36,662 nt of DNA from JBGTIS01 sp041745535 (GTDB lineage Bacteria; Bacteroidota; Bacteroidia; Cytophagales; Cyclobacteriaceae). The position numbers and the translations under genes are program-made. The notes under the pieces are model-generated. The model saw only the letters and a program-made list of their open reading frames with translations. It was not told the origin of the DNA and searched no databases. This document shows positions 18,123 through 24,471 of the stretch, one piece after another (the first letter of the stretch is position 1; the number at the start of each line of letters is the position of its first letter). The DNA is taken from NCBI GenBank assembly GCA_041745535.1, contig JBGTIS010000037.1:1-36662 (forward strand), written 5' to 3'.

Positions 18123-18405
18123 TTACTGAAACTGAATATCATGAATGAAGGCTGACTTAAGTTTTTCAGAAGTTATAACAGAAAGAATATCGGCACACTC
18201 ATCCCGAAAAAGCTATATAGTTATCAAATTTCTCCTATTCAGAGTCCAACTCTATGAGCAAATCAATGTCGCTTTCAGGGGTTTGTTTTTCCCAAATACA
18301 GGAACCATGCAAACCCACATTTTTTACGCCAAAGCGCTGAATATCTTTTTTGTGATTTTTTATGGTATTCAATATATCTTCCTTCACTTTCATATTACTT
18401 CCCAT
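18123..18405 (-). pseudogene. Degenerate second nucleotidyltransferase (MntA-like)
   Basis: From ATG 18405 (or 18393) the minus strand reads MKVKEDILNTIKNHKKDI, then GVKNVGLHGSCIWEKQTPES followed by DIDLLIELDSE, a clean GSX10DXD core, and then a TAG. Beyond it the protein can be followed: EKFDNYIAF, then after removal of one T from a T5 run, RDECADILSVITSEKLKSAF and IHDIQFQ with its own TAA at 18123. One nonsense codon and one frameshift therefore break it. It is unlike the intact MntA at 17761, so it is a different family branch, possibly once paired with its own HepT that is now lost. Confidence 0.8.
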
Positions 18406-18652
18406 CTTCTTTAGAATCCTCTTTCTTACAATTTCCTTTTTCTAAACCCCTTACAGGTATATCATTAAATTTAAAATCAATGTATGTAAAGTTTTTTGTT
18501 TTTAAGGCCTGAAAAAATTTATTAAACTCATCAATATAAGCTGATTCAACCTCTGTATTATTAATGAATTTTTTAAACCTTTTCCAATCATTTACCTCAG
18601 TATTTTTATAAAATAATGTTCGTACATTACGATCAATGGTATATAAAGTATT
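18395..18652 (-). pseudogene. 3' stump of an unknown gene cut off at the IS end
   Basis: The minus-strand frame beginning at the IS boundary reads NTLYTIDRNVRTLFYKNTEV, then NDWKRFKKFINN, and ends ...KEDSKEDGK at the TAA (18395-18397). It has no start codon near the IS end, so its 5' part was lost or displaced. The last codons overlap the start of the degenerate nucleotidyltransferase, as in an operon. The DNA across the IS does not continue this protein. I recognise no family. Confidence 0.6.
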
Positions 18653-18688
18653 TGTCCTCTTCCCCTAAGCCGCAACCGGTTTATAGTA

Positions 18689-18711
18689 GAGAGCGACCGG
18701 CGCCCGGTTGA
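18689..18711. repeat. GC-rich mini-insert 1 (23 nt) in orfB 3' end
   Basis: It interrupts the expected ERN-YYKPVAA end of OrfB. Its core accgg-cgc-cccggt forms a 5-bp hairpin. It shares 22 of 24 positions with one arm of the large hairpin at 19931-19986, which makes the two look like terminal repeats of the IS although they are inserts. Confidence 0.7.
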
Positions 18712-18902
18712 ATTCCGCTCCATTTCATCTGGCGTTTGATATTTTATAGAACTATGGGGCCGGATAAAATTGTACATATGCCACCACTCCTGAATATGTT
18801 CATTAAGGTGGTCTAAGTTTTCAAACCATACCAGATTTAAACATTCTGTCCGCGAGGTGCCATTTAACCGCTCAATTAATCCATTCTGAGTAGGTTTTCC
18901 CG

Positions 18903-18918
18903 TCGGACGGCCGATGCC
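18903..18918. repeat. GC-rich mini-insert 2 (16 nt) in orfB
   Basis: It splits FIQ-PGKPTQNG. The insert tcggacggccgatgcc folds as TCGG-ACGG-CCGA and is nearly identical to the insert at 19790-19805 (14 of 15 aligned positions). Confidence 0.75.
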
Positions 18919-18982
18919 GCTGTATAAACTTTAACTCAACCTCATGGTCAAAAGCCCACAGTTTTAGCTTGTCAGATATAAA

Positions 18983-18996
18983 TCCGACGTGGAGCG
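18983..18996. repeat. GC-rich mini-insert 3 (14 nt) in orfB
   Basis: It splits CDNGPE-FISDKL, immediately after the second catalytic Asp region. The insert tccgacgtggagcg can form a short TCC-GACGT-GGA hairpin. Confidence 0.7.
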
Positions 18997-19145
18997 TTCT
19001 GGACCATTGTCACAACGGATGTAAGCCGGACAGCCTCGCCATTCCACCAACTTAACCAAAATATCGGTCAAGTCCTCGGCCACCGTGGCGCGGCCGGAAT
19101 ATTCTTTTTAGCTTCTGTCCATAACGCTTTTCGTGAACATTCGTC

Positions 19146-19157
19146 CGCGGCGGCCGC
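19146..19157. repeat. GC-rich mini-insert 4 (12 nt, in frame) in orfB
   Basis: It is placed between the Met and Asp codons of NIM-DECSRK. With its flank it creates the perfect palindrome ggcggccgcc (19149-19158). It is the only insert that keeps the frame. Confidence 0.75.
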
Positions 19158-19220
19158 CATGATATTGATGATCCGTACACGTTGTTGTGCTTCTCCAATC
19201 ACCCACTCACTTACAAAATC

Positions 19221-19234
19221 CGCGCGGCGGCCGC
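19221..19234. repeat. GC-rich mini-insert 5 (14 nt) in orfB
   Basis: It lies between Met and the first catalytic Asp of GWAM-DFVSEW. It contains the same palindrome ggcggccgcc (19226-19235) as insert 4 and likewise sits just after an ATG codon. Confidence 0.75.
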
Positions 19235-19592
19235 CATTGCCCAACCTTGATTTACTTTCTCTGGTGACAACAAATCCTGATAAAGCCTTCTTAATTTTGG
19301 CCTTTTGGGTGGCTTTCGTAGATGTAGTCCTTCACTTTTCCACACCCGATAGACCCGTTTATGGTTCCATGTATACTTCTTGCGACGAAGGAAGTAAAAC
19401 ACCATCCAGAAACCCCAGGCTATAAATTTCCGCGTCACCGCGTGCGATTGCTCAGCGATCCGCACATCTTCTTGCTCTGGCCGATGCCCTTGTTTGCGGG
19501 CGTAATATGTCTGGCGGCGTATGCCCAACACTTTGCTCTTGCGACGTATGCTATAAGCTGTATTTACCTTATCCATTATTTCTTCTTGTGCT

Positions 19593-19608
19593 GGCCGGCA
19601 CCCCGGTG
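19593..19608. repeat. GC-rich mini-insert 6 (16 nt) near orfA 3' end
   Basis: It splits KKLSA-STRRNNG. The insert ggccggcaccccggtg can form CCGG-CACC-CCGG or CACC-CC-GGTG hairpins. The exact boundary is uncertain by 2-3 nt. Confidence 0.65.
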
Positions 19609-19674
19609 GGCTGATAACTTTTTTGCTATTTCATATCCTTCCCGTAGTATGTCATGGTCTATTTGTAGCTCTGC

Positions 19675-19690
19675 ACGGTTCGCCGCTGCG
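19675..19690. repeat. GC-rich mini-insert 7 (16 nt) in orfA
   Basis: It splits LKRMY-AELQIDH. The insert acggttcgccgctgcg forms CGG-TTCG-CCG and aligns with inserts 2 and 8 as CGGnnCGCCGnTGC. Confidence 0.72.
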
Positions 19691-19789
19691 ATACATTCGT
19701 TTAAGCCGGGCATTCTCTTGCTCTAGCTGCTTGAGCCTCCTTCGGTCATCATTTTGTTGATCAGATAAATCCTTTTTCCAATTGTAAAA

Positions 19790-19805
19790 ATCGGACCGCC
19801 GATGC
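19790..19805. repeat. GC-rich mini-insert 8 (16 nt) in orfA
   Basis: It splits ISPAT-FYNWKK. The insert atcggaccgccgatgc forms a perfect 5-bp hairpin, ATCGG-ACCG-CCGAT, and is nearly the same sequence as insert 2. Confidence 0.75.
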
Positions 19806-19930
19806 GGTAGCAGGACTAATTTGGTAGTGGCGACAGATATCCTCTACATTCTTTCCGCCATCTTGTTCAGCTAAAATGGCTAGACGTTGCGATTCACTAA
19901 ATTTACTCTTAAGCATCTCTCTTTTTCTTT

Positions 19931-19986
19931 AAAAGCGCCCGGTGCCCGGTTAAACATTATTTGCTTAACCGGGCGCCGGGCGCTCT
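19931..19986. repeat. Long GC-rich hairpin between IS end and orfA
   Basis: Two arms of about 20 nt (agcgcccggtgcccggttaa and the reverse complement of agcgcccggcgcccggttaa) pair with one mismatch around a loop of about 11 nt. One arm is shared with mini-insert 1 at the other IS end. It sits upstream of orfA, so it could act on transcription into the IS, but its relation to the mini-inserts suggests the same origin. Confidence 0.75.
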
Positions 19987-20023
19987 CTAATTTTAAATGG
20001 TTGCGCTTATTGGGAATAGGACA

Positions 20024-20368
20024 AAGGTGAATTATATTATTTAGTGATTCTAACAATCATTACTCAAATTGAGGGTATTACTTATGATAAGACTGGAAAA
20101 AGATTTTTTGGAATATCAAAAAATGAAACACGCCTTAAGGGTTATTTACAAAGCATTTATATGCAAATATTTCAAAGAACCATTATCTCATGGCATTAAT
20201 ATCATTTGGGAATATTCAAGGTTACAGGATTTAAGTAAGCCCTCACCAATAAATAGACATGATATAATACATGGCTATTCTGTTAATTATGGTAAAAAGC
20301 TAATCTGCTTTAAATATTTATCAGTTTTATTGTACGTTTCAGAGGATCTTGATAGATTAATTTTTTAA
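20024..20368 (+). pseudogene. 3' stump of a HEPN-like protein gene next to the IS
   Basis: Reading outward from the IS end, the plus strand gives GELYYLVILTIITQIEGITY, then DKTGKRFFGISKNETRLKG and YLQSIYMQIFQ. One A too many near 20185 shifts the frame. The other frame continues EPLSHGINIIWEYSRLQD, then PSPINRHDIIHGYSVNYGKK to the TAA at 20368. The NRHxIxHG stretch is the R-x4-H type signature seen at the C-terminus of several uncharacterised HEPN-like or phage-defence-associated proteins. The 5' part is missing: no start is found before the IS. An ATG-start ORF at 20069 is only part of this frame. Confidence 0.6.
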
Positions 20369-20425
20369 TGTTATGAACAAGGAACATGAGCTCGCCAAAA
20401 TTCAAAATATTTTATTAATACCAGT

Positions 20426-20606
20426 CTTATCTCGACTTTAGCCTTTTATGAATACGGTAAAAAACCTTCAAAACAACTCACAGGAGGTTCTTTTTAAATT
20501 TTTAACCTCCCCATTTCAACAGGATGTTAAAAATTAAATGTAGAAATATGCCTTATTTCATCTGAGTGGCAATTGATGCTTTTCATAATGCTAAAGTCGA
20601 GTGAAG
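20426..20606. repeat. Inverted-repeat-bounded 181-bp element (possible MITE)
   Basis: Arms 20426-20452 and 20582-20606 are inverted repeats with a perfect 12-bp core (ctcgactttagc, 20431-20442; complement at 20590-20601), flanked by matching CTT and TTATGAA. Inside is a second hairpin, ggaggtt/aacctcc (20483-20489, 20504-20510), around an AT-rich loop. No ORF is present. It occupies most of the gap between the HEPN-like stump and the barrel gene, and I see nothing else in that gap. Confidence 0.5.
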
Positions 20607-20672
20607 AGCTTGTTTAAGTTTGTATGCAGGCGAAATATATTACAGCATTGAATAACGCTGACACGAGCAAGC

Positions 20673-21830
20673 TTAAAACGCTTCCCCAAAGGTGAGATAG
20701 TACCGCACATCGGTTTTGGTAATGCCTACATCGAAGCGGATATTGAGCTTACGGGTAGTATCGAGCAGGAAGCGCAATCCACCGCCATAGCTCACTTTGA
20801 AATTCCTTAGATCAAAATTGCTGATTTTGTCGGCCACTCCTCCATATCCCGCAAAAGCAACTACACCGATCCGCCAGATCACCGGAGCCCGGTATTCAGT
20901 CTGGAAAATAAGCATATTTTTATCCCGGTACTGGCCTTCTATAAAGCCGCGCATCCGTTTGGTTCCACCCAGCAATGCTAACTGATTAAATGGGGGATCT
21001 CCCCCCATAAATTCTCCATAGAAATTAAGGGCCAGCACATGGGCCCATTTATTTTCAAAGTATTTTGCCGCATCTACTAAAAATCGGGTATAATTAAAAT
21101 CGCTGCCAAAAATAGAGGAAGTAGGATGCACAGCCATTTCAATAAAAGCCCCTCGTGCTGGAAAAAAAACATTATCGCGGCTGTCGTAATTAGCCACCAG
21201 CCCTAAACCAGAAGTGATCCCACCTTTTTTGCCTGTAATAGGCTGCCTGGCCAGTTGCCCGTCCGGATCAATTTCAGTGATGCGATAATCTTCGAACCAG
21301 TAGCGAAGTCCAAAGTAAAGGTCTGACCAGATCTGCTTCAGGAAATTGAGTCTGACTCTGGGATAATTGACGTCATAAGTTTCTTCCTGTTTGCTCTGAT
21401 GGCTGGCGCCAATGCCATAAAAAAAGTAAGTGTATTTGTAAAAACCAATTTCGCCGTAACTGCGGTAATTATCTTCCTGCCAGAAAATTTGAAAAGGCAG
21501 ATAGGCCAGAAGCTGCTTGTTCAGGGTATACACCAGCCCAAGCTGTATTTGCGACGACTGCGCCGAGTCGGACTGATTTTTAAAACGAAAGGTATAAATA
21601 CCGGCTCCACCAAAAGCAAACCTTGTTTCGGGTGTGTAAAAAATTACCGGCAGGGCAAATAATTTATTATCACTGTTTTTGATAGAATCGTTTTCAATTT
21701 TGGGGGAATTAGCACTAAATGCTAATTCGGGAGTGAAAACCAGGAAAAGAATACAAAGCTGTAAAGAAAAAGCAGTACCAGCCAATAGCCTAACATAAGG
21801 AGTTGCCTGGTTACTTATTGGTAATATCAT
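20673..21830 (-). CDS. BamA/TamA-family outer-membrane barrel without POTRA domains
   Basis: The 385-residue protein has an N-terminal signal region (hydrophobic about 17-38) and then goes straight into a 16-strand-type Omp85 barrel, with no POTRA repeats. The diagnostic motif is present: LLGGTKRMRGFIEGQYRDKN (the RGF/RGY lid-loop motif), followed by LIFQTEYR and the strand-rich C-terminus ending in aromatic Phe. Earlier barrel strands include GLGLVANYDSRDNVFFPARG, the NYDSRDN-type turn common to the family. Such short Omp85 members in Bacteroidota are of unknown function, with patatin-like or lipid-related roles proposed for relatives. It is transcribed alone. Confidence 0.88.
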   Translation of the reverse strand: MILPISNQATPYVRLLAGTAFSLQLCILFLVFTPELAFSANSPKIENDSIKNSDNKLFALPVIFYTPETRFAFGGAGIYTFRFKNQSDSAQSSQIQLGLVYTLNKQLLAYLPFQIFWQEDNYRSYGEIGFYKYTYFFYGIGASHQSKQEETYDVNYPRVRLNFLKQIWSDLYFGLRYWFEDYRITEIDPDGQLARQPITGKKGGITSGLGLVANYDSRDNVFFPARGAFIEMAVHPTSSIFGSDFNYTRFLVDAAKYFENKWAHVLALNFYGEFMGGDPPFNQLALLGGTKRMRGFIEGQYRDKNMLIFQTEYRAPVIWRIGVVAFAGYGGVADKISNFDLRNFKVSYGGGLRFLLDTTRKLNIRFDVGITKTDVRYYLTFGEAF

Positions 21831-21888
21831 TCAATTGCATTTCGGTGTATAAATAAAATCATTAACGAGTAATACAAATTTTTACACA

Positions 21889-21920
21889 TTTCAAAGATTC
21901 TCGGCGAAACACTAATTTTG
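21889..21920 (+). promoter_or_regulatory. Candidate Bacteroidota-type promoter for the sigma-factor operon
   Basis: TAATTTTG (21913-21920) matches the TAnnTTTG -7 box exactly. A near -33 box TTTC (consensus TTTG) lies 20 nt upstream at 21889-21892. It would give a leader of about 165 nt before the sigma gene at 22094. Confidence 0.45.
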
Positions 21921-22093
21921 TAGCGGCTGTTCAGCTCTAATAGTTAAAGCACGAACAGACCGGAAAGAAAATAACCTGATAAAAAGGGAAAAGGTTGGTC
22001 AGAATAAAAATTTTTACTTCTATTCCAACTTTTAACCAACTTTTGCTGTCAATAGTAGTGAATCTAACCTTAAGGAGATAGTAAACATCGCGC

Positions 22094-22636
22094 ATGTACG
22101 ATGAAAAGGAACTTGTTACTCGTTGTTGCAAAGGCGAAAGAGCAGCACAAAGAGAGCTATACGAGCGTTTTGCCGGGAAAATGCTGGTAGTGAGTATGCG
22201 TTATTCCAAAACCAAAGATGATGCGGAGGATGTTTTACAGGAAGCATTTGTAAAAATCTTTAATAATTTAGATAATTTCCGGCAGGAATCGTCGCTGGGT
22301 TACTGGATCAAAAGAATTGTGATTAACACAGCTTTAAACTATCACAGAAAACACGTGTACCTGTACCCTCATCTGGATATAGAAGAGAGACACGATTTGG
22401 GTAGCGATGATATCGCTATTGAAAATTACTATTATAAAGATTTACTGAAGTTGTTGCAGGCATTGCCAAAGGGTTGTCAGGCTATATTCAGCTTGTATGC
22501 CATAGAGGGTTATAAGCATAAAGAAATAGCGGAAATGCTGGAAATTAGTGAAGGAACCTCAAAGTCGCAATATGCCAGGGCTAAATTACTGTTGAAGGAT
22601 ATGATTATAAAATTAGGGGAGGTGAAGCATGGATGA
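22094..22636 (+). CDS. ECF-type RNA polymerase sigma factor
   Basis: The 180-residue protein has region 2 at about 8-85 (KGERAAQRELYERFAGKM, YSKTKDDAEDVLQEAFVKIF) and region 4 at about 110-170 (ALPKGCQAIFSLYAIEGYKH, KEIAEMLEISEGTSKSQYAR). There is no region 1 or 3, so it is a group 4 (extracytoplasmic function) sigma factor. An AAGGAG stretch at 22071-22076 is 17 nt before the ATG, too far for an ordinary ribosome site. The last codons overlap by 8 nt the gene for a membrane-spanning partner, the usual layout for a sigma/anti-sigma pair. Confidence 0.95.
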   Translation: MYDEKELVTRCCKGERAAQRELYERFAGKMLVVSMRYSKTKDDAEDVLQEAFVKIFNNLDNFRQESSLGYWIKRIVINTALNYHRKHVYLYPHLDIEERHDLGSDDIAIENYYYKDLLKLLQALPKGCQAIFSLYAIEGYKHKEIAEMLEISEGTSKSQYARAKLLLKDMIIKLGEVKHG

Positions 22637-24194
22637 TTCAAAGAAACACCTTTCGTTCGAAGAAAAGTGGCAGGAAGCCTTCAATGATGCTGAAGAAGCA
22701 CCTGCTGCCGGTTTGTGGAAAAACATAGAAAGTTCAATCAACGCTACTGAGAGTTCTCAGTATAAGCGAAGATTTATTTTTTATCGCACAGTAGCCGCCG
22801 CCGCTGTAGCCTGCTTGCTGGTACTAGGCATTTTCACTTTTGGCGATCGCCTGATCATGCCATTTACCGGCCAGCCTGATACAACACTGGCCGATCAGAA
22901 AAATAAGAATGGAGCTAATACAGAGGCTGTACAAAACAATACTACCCAAAATAACGGGCAGCAGCAAACTAATGAGCAGTCGGAGGGGATAGAACAGGAA
23001 AATTCCATATCTGAACTGGCCGATAATGTTACTCCACAACCATCGGCAAAGCATTCAGGTCAGGCTAATGAAAAAGCTTCTGCTAAAGCCAGAACAAATG
23101 ACAAAGCGTTGGCAAACCAGTCAGAAACGCAACCCACTGCTTCAGATAAAATGATCAGTGAGCCTGATCGGTATGATGAGGTCAAAACCGGCGTACCCGC
23201 CAATGCCCCTTTCAACAATTCGGACAGGAGCCTTACTTTGCGACCTAATTCAACTTTACAGAACCCATTATATTCAGGTGCCCCTGTTACTTTGGCTGCT
23301 CTTCCCGCTAATGGGGTGGAAGACCTGTACGCGCAGCCGATTGAAGCACTAACTGTTGAACAACAGATATACCGTATTCCGGTGGTAATTCAAGATGACA
23401 AGAAAACTCAGCCTGTTTTCTTTGCCGGAGTTAACGTGTCTACCGGTTATTTTAACCCTAATTTTAATTCAGTTGCATCTGCCGGGCCTCAAGCCAATTC
23501 TTTTGATAACGATATTACTAATTTTTACTCGGCTGAAACTACCAAGCTTAGTACTAAAAGCTACTACCAGAATGAGCCGAACAATTACGATATTGGAGAA
23601 AATAACACGGCCCAGCTTTCTTTTTCTTACGGAGTTGATTTTGGCTGGGCCTTATCAGAACACTGGTCGTTGGAGAGTGGTCTTGACTACGGAAGGCTTC
23701 AAACTTCTACAGCATCCTCTTTGGCCGTAAGAAACCGCAGTAATCAGGAGTTATACCCTTTGCTTATTACCAATAATAATGAAGTTGGAGCAAATTCAGG
23801 GTACTCAGCAGCCCGCTATACCCAGGCAGATCTGAACAGTTACTTCGACTTTTTTTCGGTGCCGCTGAAAGTAGGTTACAATATCAATTTTAATAAGCTA
23901 AATGTAGTATTCGCCTCTGGAGTTTCGGCTAACTTCTTTGTTAAAAATTCTGTTACCGATAATACCGGACAGTTGAATGCGCTTACCATTAAAGCAGGTA
24001 ATGGTCCATTCCGAAACGTATATTATAGTGCATTGCTCAGCAGCGGGGTGAATTATAATATCTTAAATAATTATTTTGTTACTATAGTGCCTACCTATAG
24101 TTTCTCTATTAATTCACTTTCCAGAGAAGAGAGTGGCTTTAAAAGCCAGCCTTATTCCTTTGGTGTTGATTTTGGCATCCGCTATATATTCTAG
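22629..24194 (+). CDS. Membrane-anchored protein with cytosolic N-terminus and C-terminal barrel; probable anti-sigma
   Basis: The 521-residue protein has three parts. Residues 1-48 are charged and cytosolic (SFEEKWQEAFNDAEEAPAAG, LWKNIES), like the start of Bacteroidota anti-sigma factors. Residues 49-78 are one transmembrane helix (VAAAAVACLLVLGIFTF). Then comes a Gln/Asn/Ala-rich low-complexity linker (about 80-250). From about 260 to the end lies an OmpA/PorT-like outer-membrane barrel (FAGVNVSTGYFNPNFNSVAS to FGVDFGIRYIF). The gene overlaps the sigma gene by 8 nt. The linker could cross the periplasm, so one chain may join the sigma factor to the outer membrane (inference). Confidence 0.8.
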   Translation: MDDSKKHLSFEEKWQEAFNDAEEAPAAGLWKNIESSINATESSQYKRRFIFYRTVAAAAVACLLVLGIFTFGDRLIMPFTGQPDTTLADQKNKNGANTEAVQNNTTQNNGQQQTNEQSEGIEQENSISELADNVTPQPSAKHSGQANEKASAKARTNDKALANQSETQPTASDKMISEPDRYDEVKTGVPANAPFNNSDRSLTLRPNSTLQNPLYSGAPVTLAALPANGVEDLYAQPIEALTVEQQIYRIPVVIQDDKKTQPVFFAGVNVSTGYFNPNFNSVASAGPQANSFDNDITNFYSAETTKLSTKSYYQNEPNNYDIGENNTAQLSFSYGVDFGWALSEHWSLESGLDYGRLQTSTASSLAVRNRSNQELYPLLITNNNEVGANSGYSAARYTQADLNSYFDFFSVPLKVGYNINFNKLNVVFASGVSANFFVKNSVTDNTGQLNALTIKAGNGPFRNVYYSALLSSGVNYNILNNYFVTIVPTYSFSINSLSREESGFKSQPYSFGVDFGIRYIF

Positions 24195-24471
24195 AAATAC
24201 CATTGTACTTTTTAACACCTTCCTTTCCTATCAGGTAAGTAGTAAATTCCAGCTGACTATCAGGTCCCTTATTTGTATTTAATTTCAACTCATGTGCGTT
24301 ATTCAAAAATATGGAGGAGTAATTGAAATTTTTGGAGAAAAAATCTGAATAGCGCAGGATAAAATGGTATACTATAAATAAATTAATTCCTATATTGTGA
24401 GTTATTGTATCAATAGAATCATTTGTGGCGCTTTTAACTTTTCTGGAAACCTCTACCTAATATTCTTTACT

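Larger units (their letters stand above)
18665..19576 (-). pseudogene. IS3-family transposase OrfB (DDE), broken by short inserts
   Basis: From ATG 19576 the frame runs MDKVNTAYSIRRKSKVLGIR through an HTH_21-like part to SPEKVNQGWAM. It is then broken by inserts at 19221-19234, 19146-19157 (in frame), a 2-nt GC expansion near 19090, 18983-18996, 18903-18918 and 18689-18711. Deleting these gives a continuous rve domain: WAMDFVSEWVIGEAQQRVRI, IINIMDECSRKALWTEAKKN, YIRCDNGPEFISDKLKLW, QPGKPTQNGLIERLNGTSRT and HMYNFIRPHSSIKYQTPDEM, ending YYKPVAA and the TAG at 18665. The catalytic D, D and E residues are all present in the repaired product. The reading is reconstruction; the breaks themselves are seen directly. 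Confidence 0.85.
19569..19916 (-). pseudogene. IS3-family transposase OrfA, broken by three 16-nt inserts
   Basis: From ATG 19916 the frame reads MLKSKFSESQRLAILAEQDG through a helix-turn-helix to CRHYQISPAT, where a 16-nt insert (19790-19805) shifts it. Two more 16-nt inserts lie at 19675-19690 and 19593-19608. Without them the product is about 99 residues, continuing FYNWKKDLSDQQNDDRRRLK, a leucine-zipper-like ENARLKRMYAELQIDHDILR and EGYEIAKKLS, and ending by overlapping the OrfB start by eight nt. This is the normal OrfA size and layout for IS3 elements. Confidence 0.82.
18653..20023 (-). mobile_element. IS3-family insertion sequence, inactivated by GC-rich mini-inserts
   Basis: The ends are TG...CA with 25-nt imperfect inverted repeats (18653-18677 and 19999-20023, 19 of 25 matching), as in IS3-family elements. 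OrfA and OrfB remnants lie on the minus strand and overlap at ATGGATAA, as usual in the family. The observed length is 1371 bp. Subtracting about eight short GC-rich inserts and the hairpin near the right end leaves about 1.19 kb, the normal size. No target-site duplication is visible (flanks tatt and aagg), and different gene stumps lie on each side. Confidence 0.85.

Noticed and set aside
18145..18414. 89-codon plus-strand ORF
   Set aside because: It is antisense to the degenerate nucleotidyltransferase, which explains the conservation in this segment.
18687..19989. Matching segments tagagagcg... at both sides taken as IS terminal repeats
   Set aside because: The left one splits the conserved OrfB end, and better TG...CA ends with 25-nt inverted repeats lie outside at 18653 and 20023.
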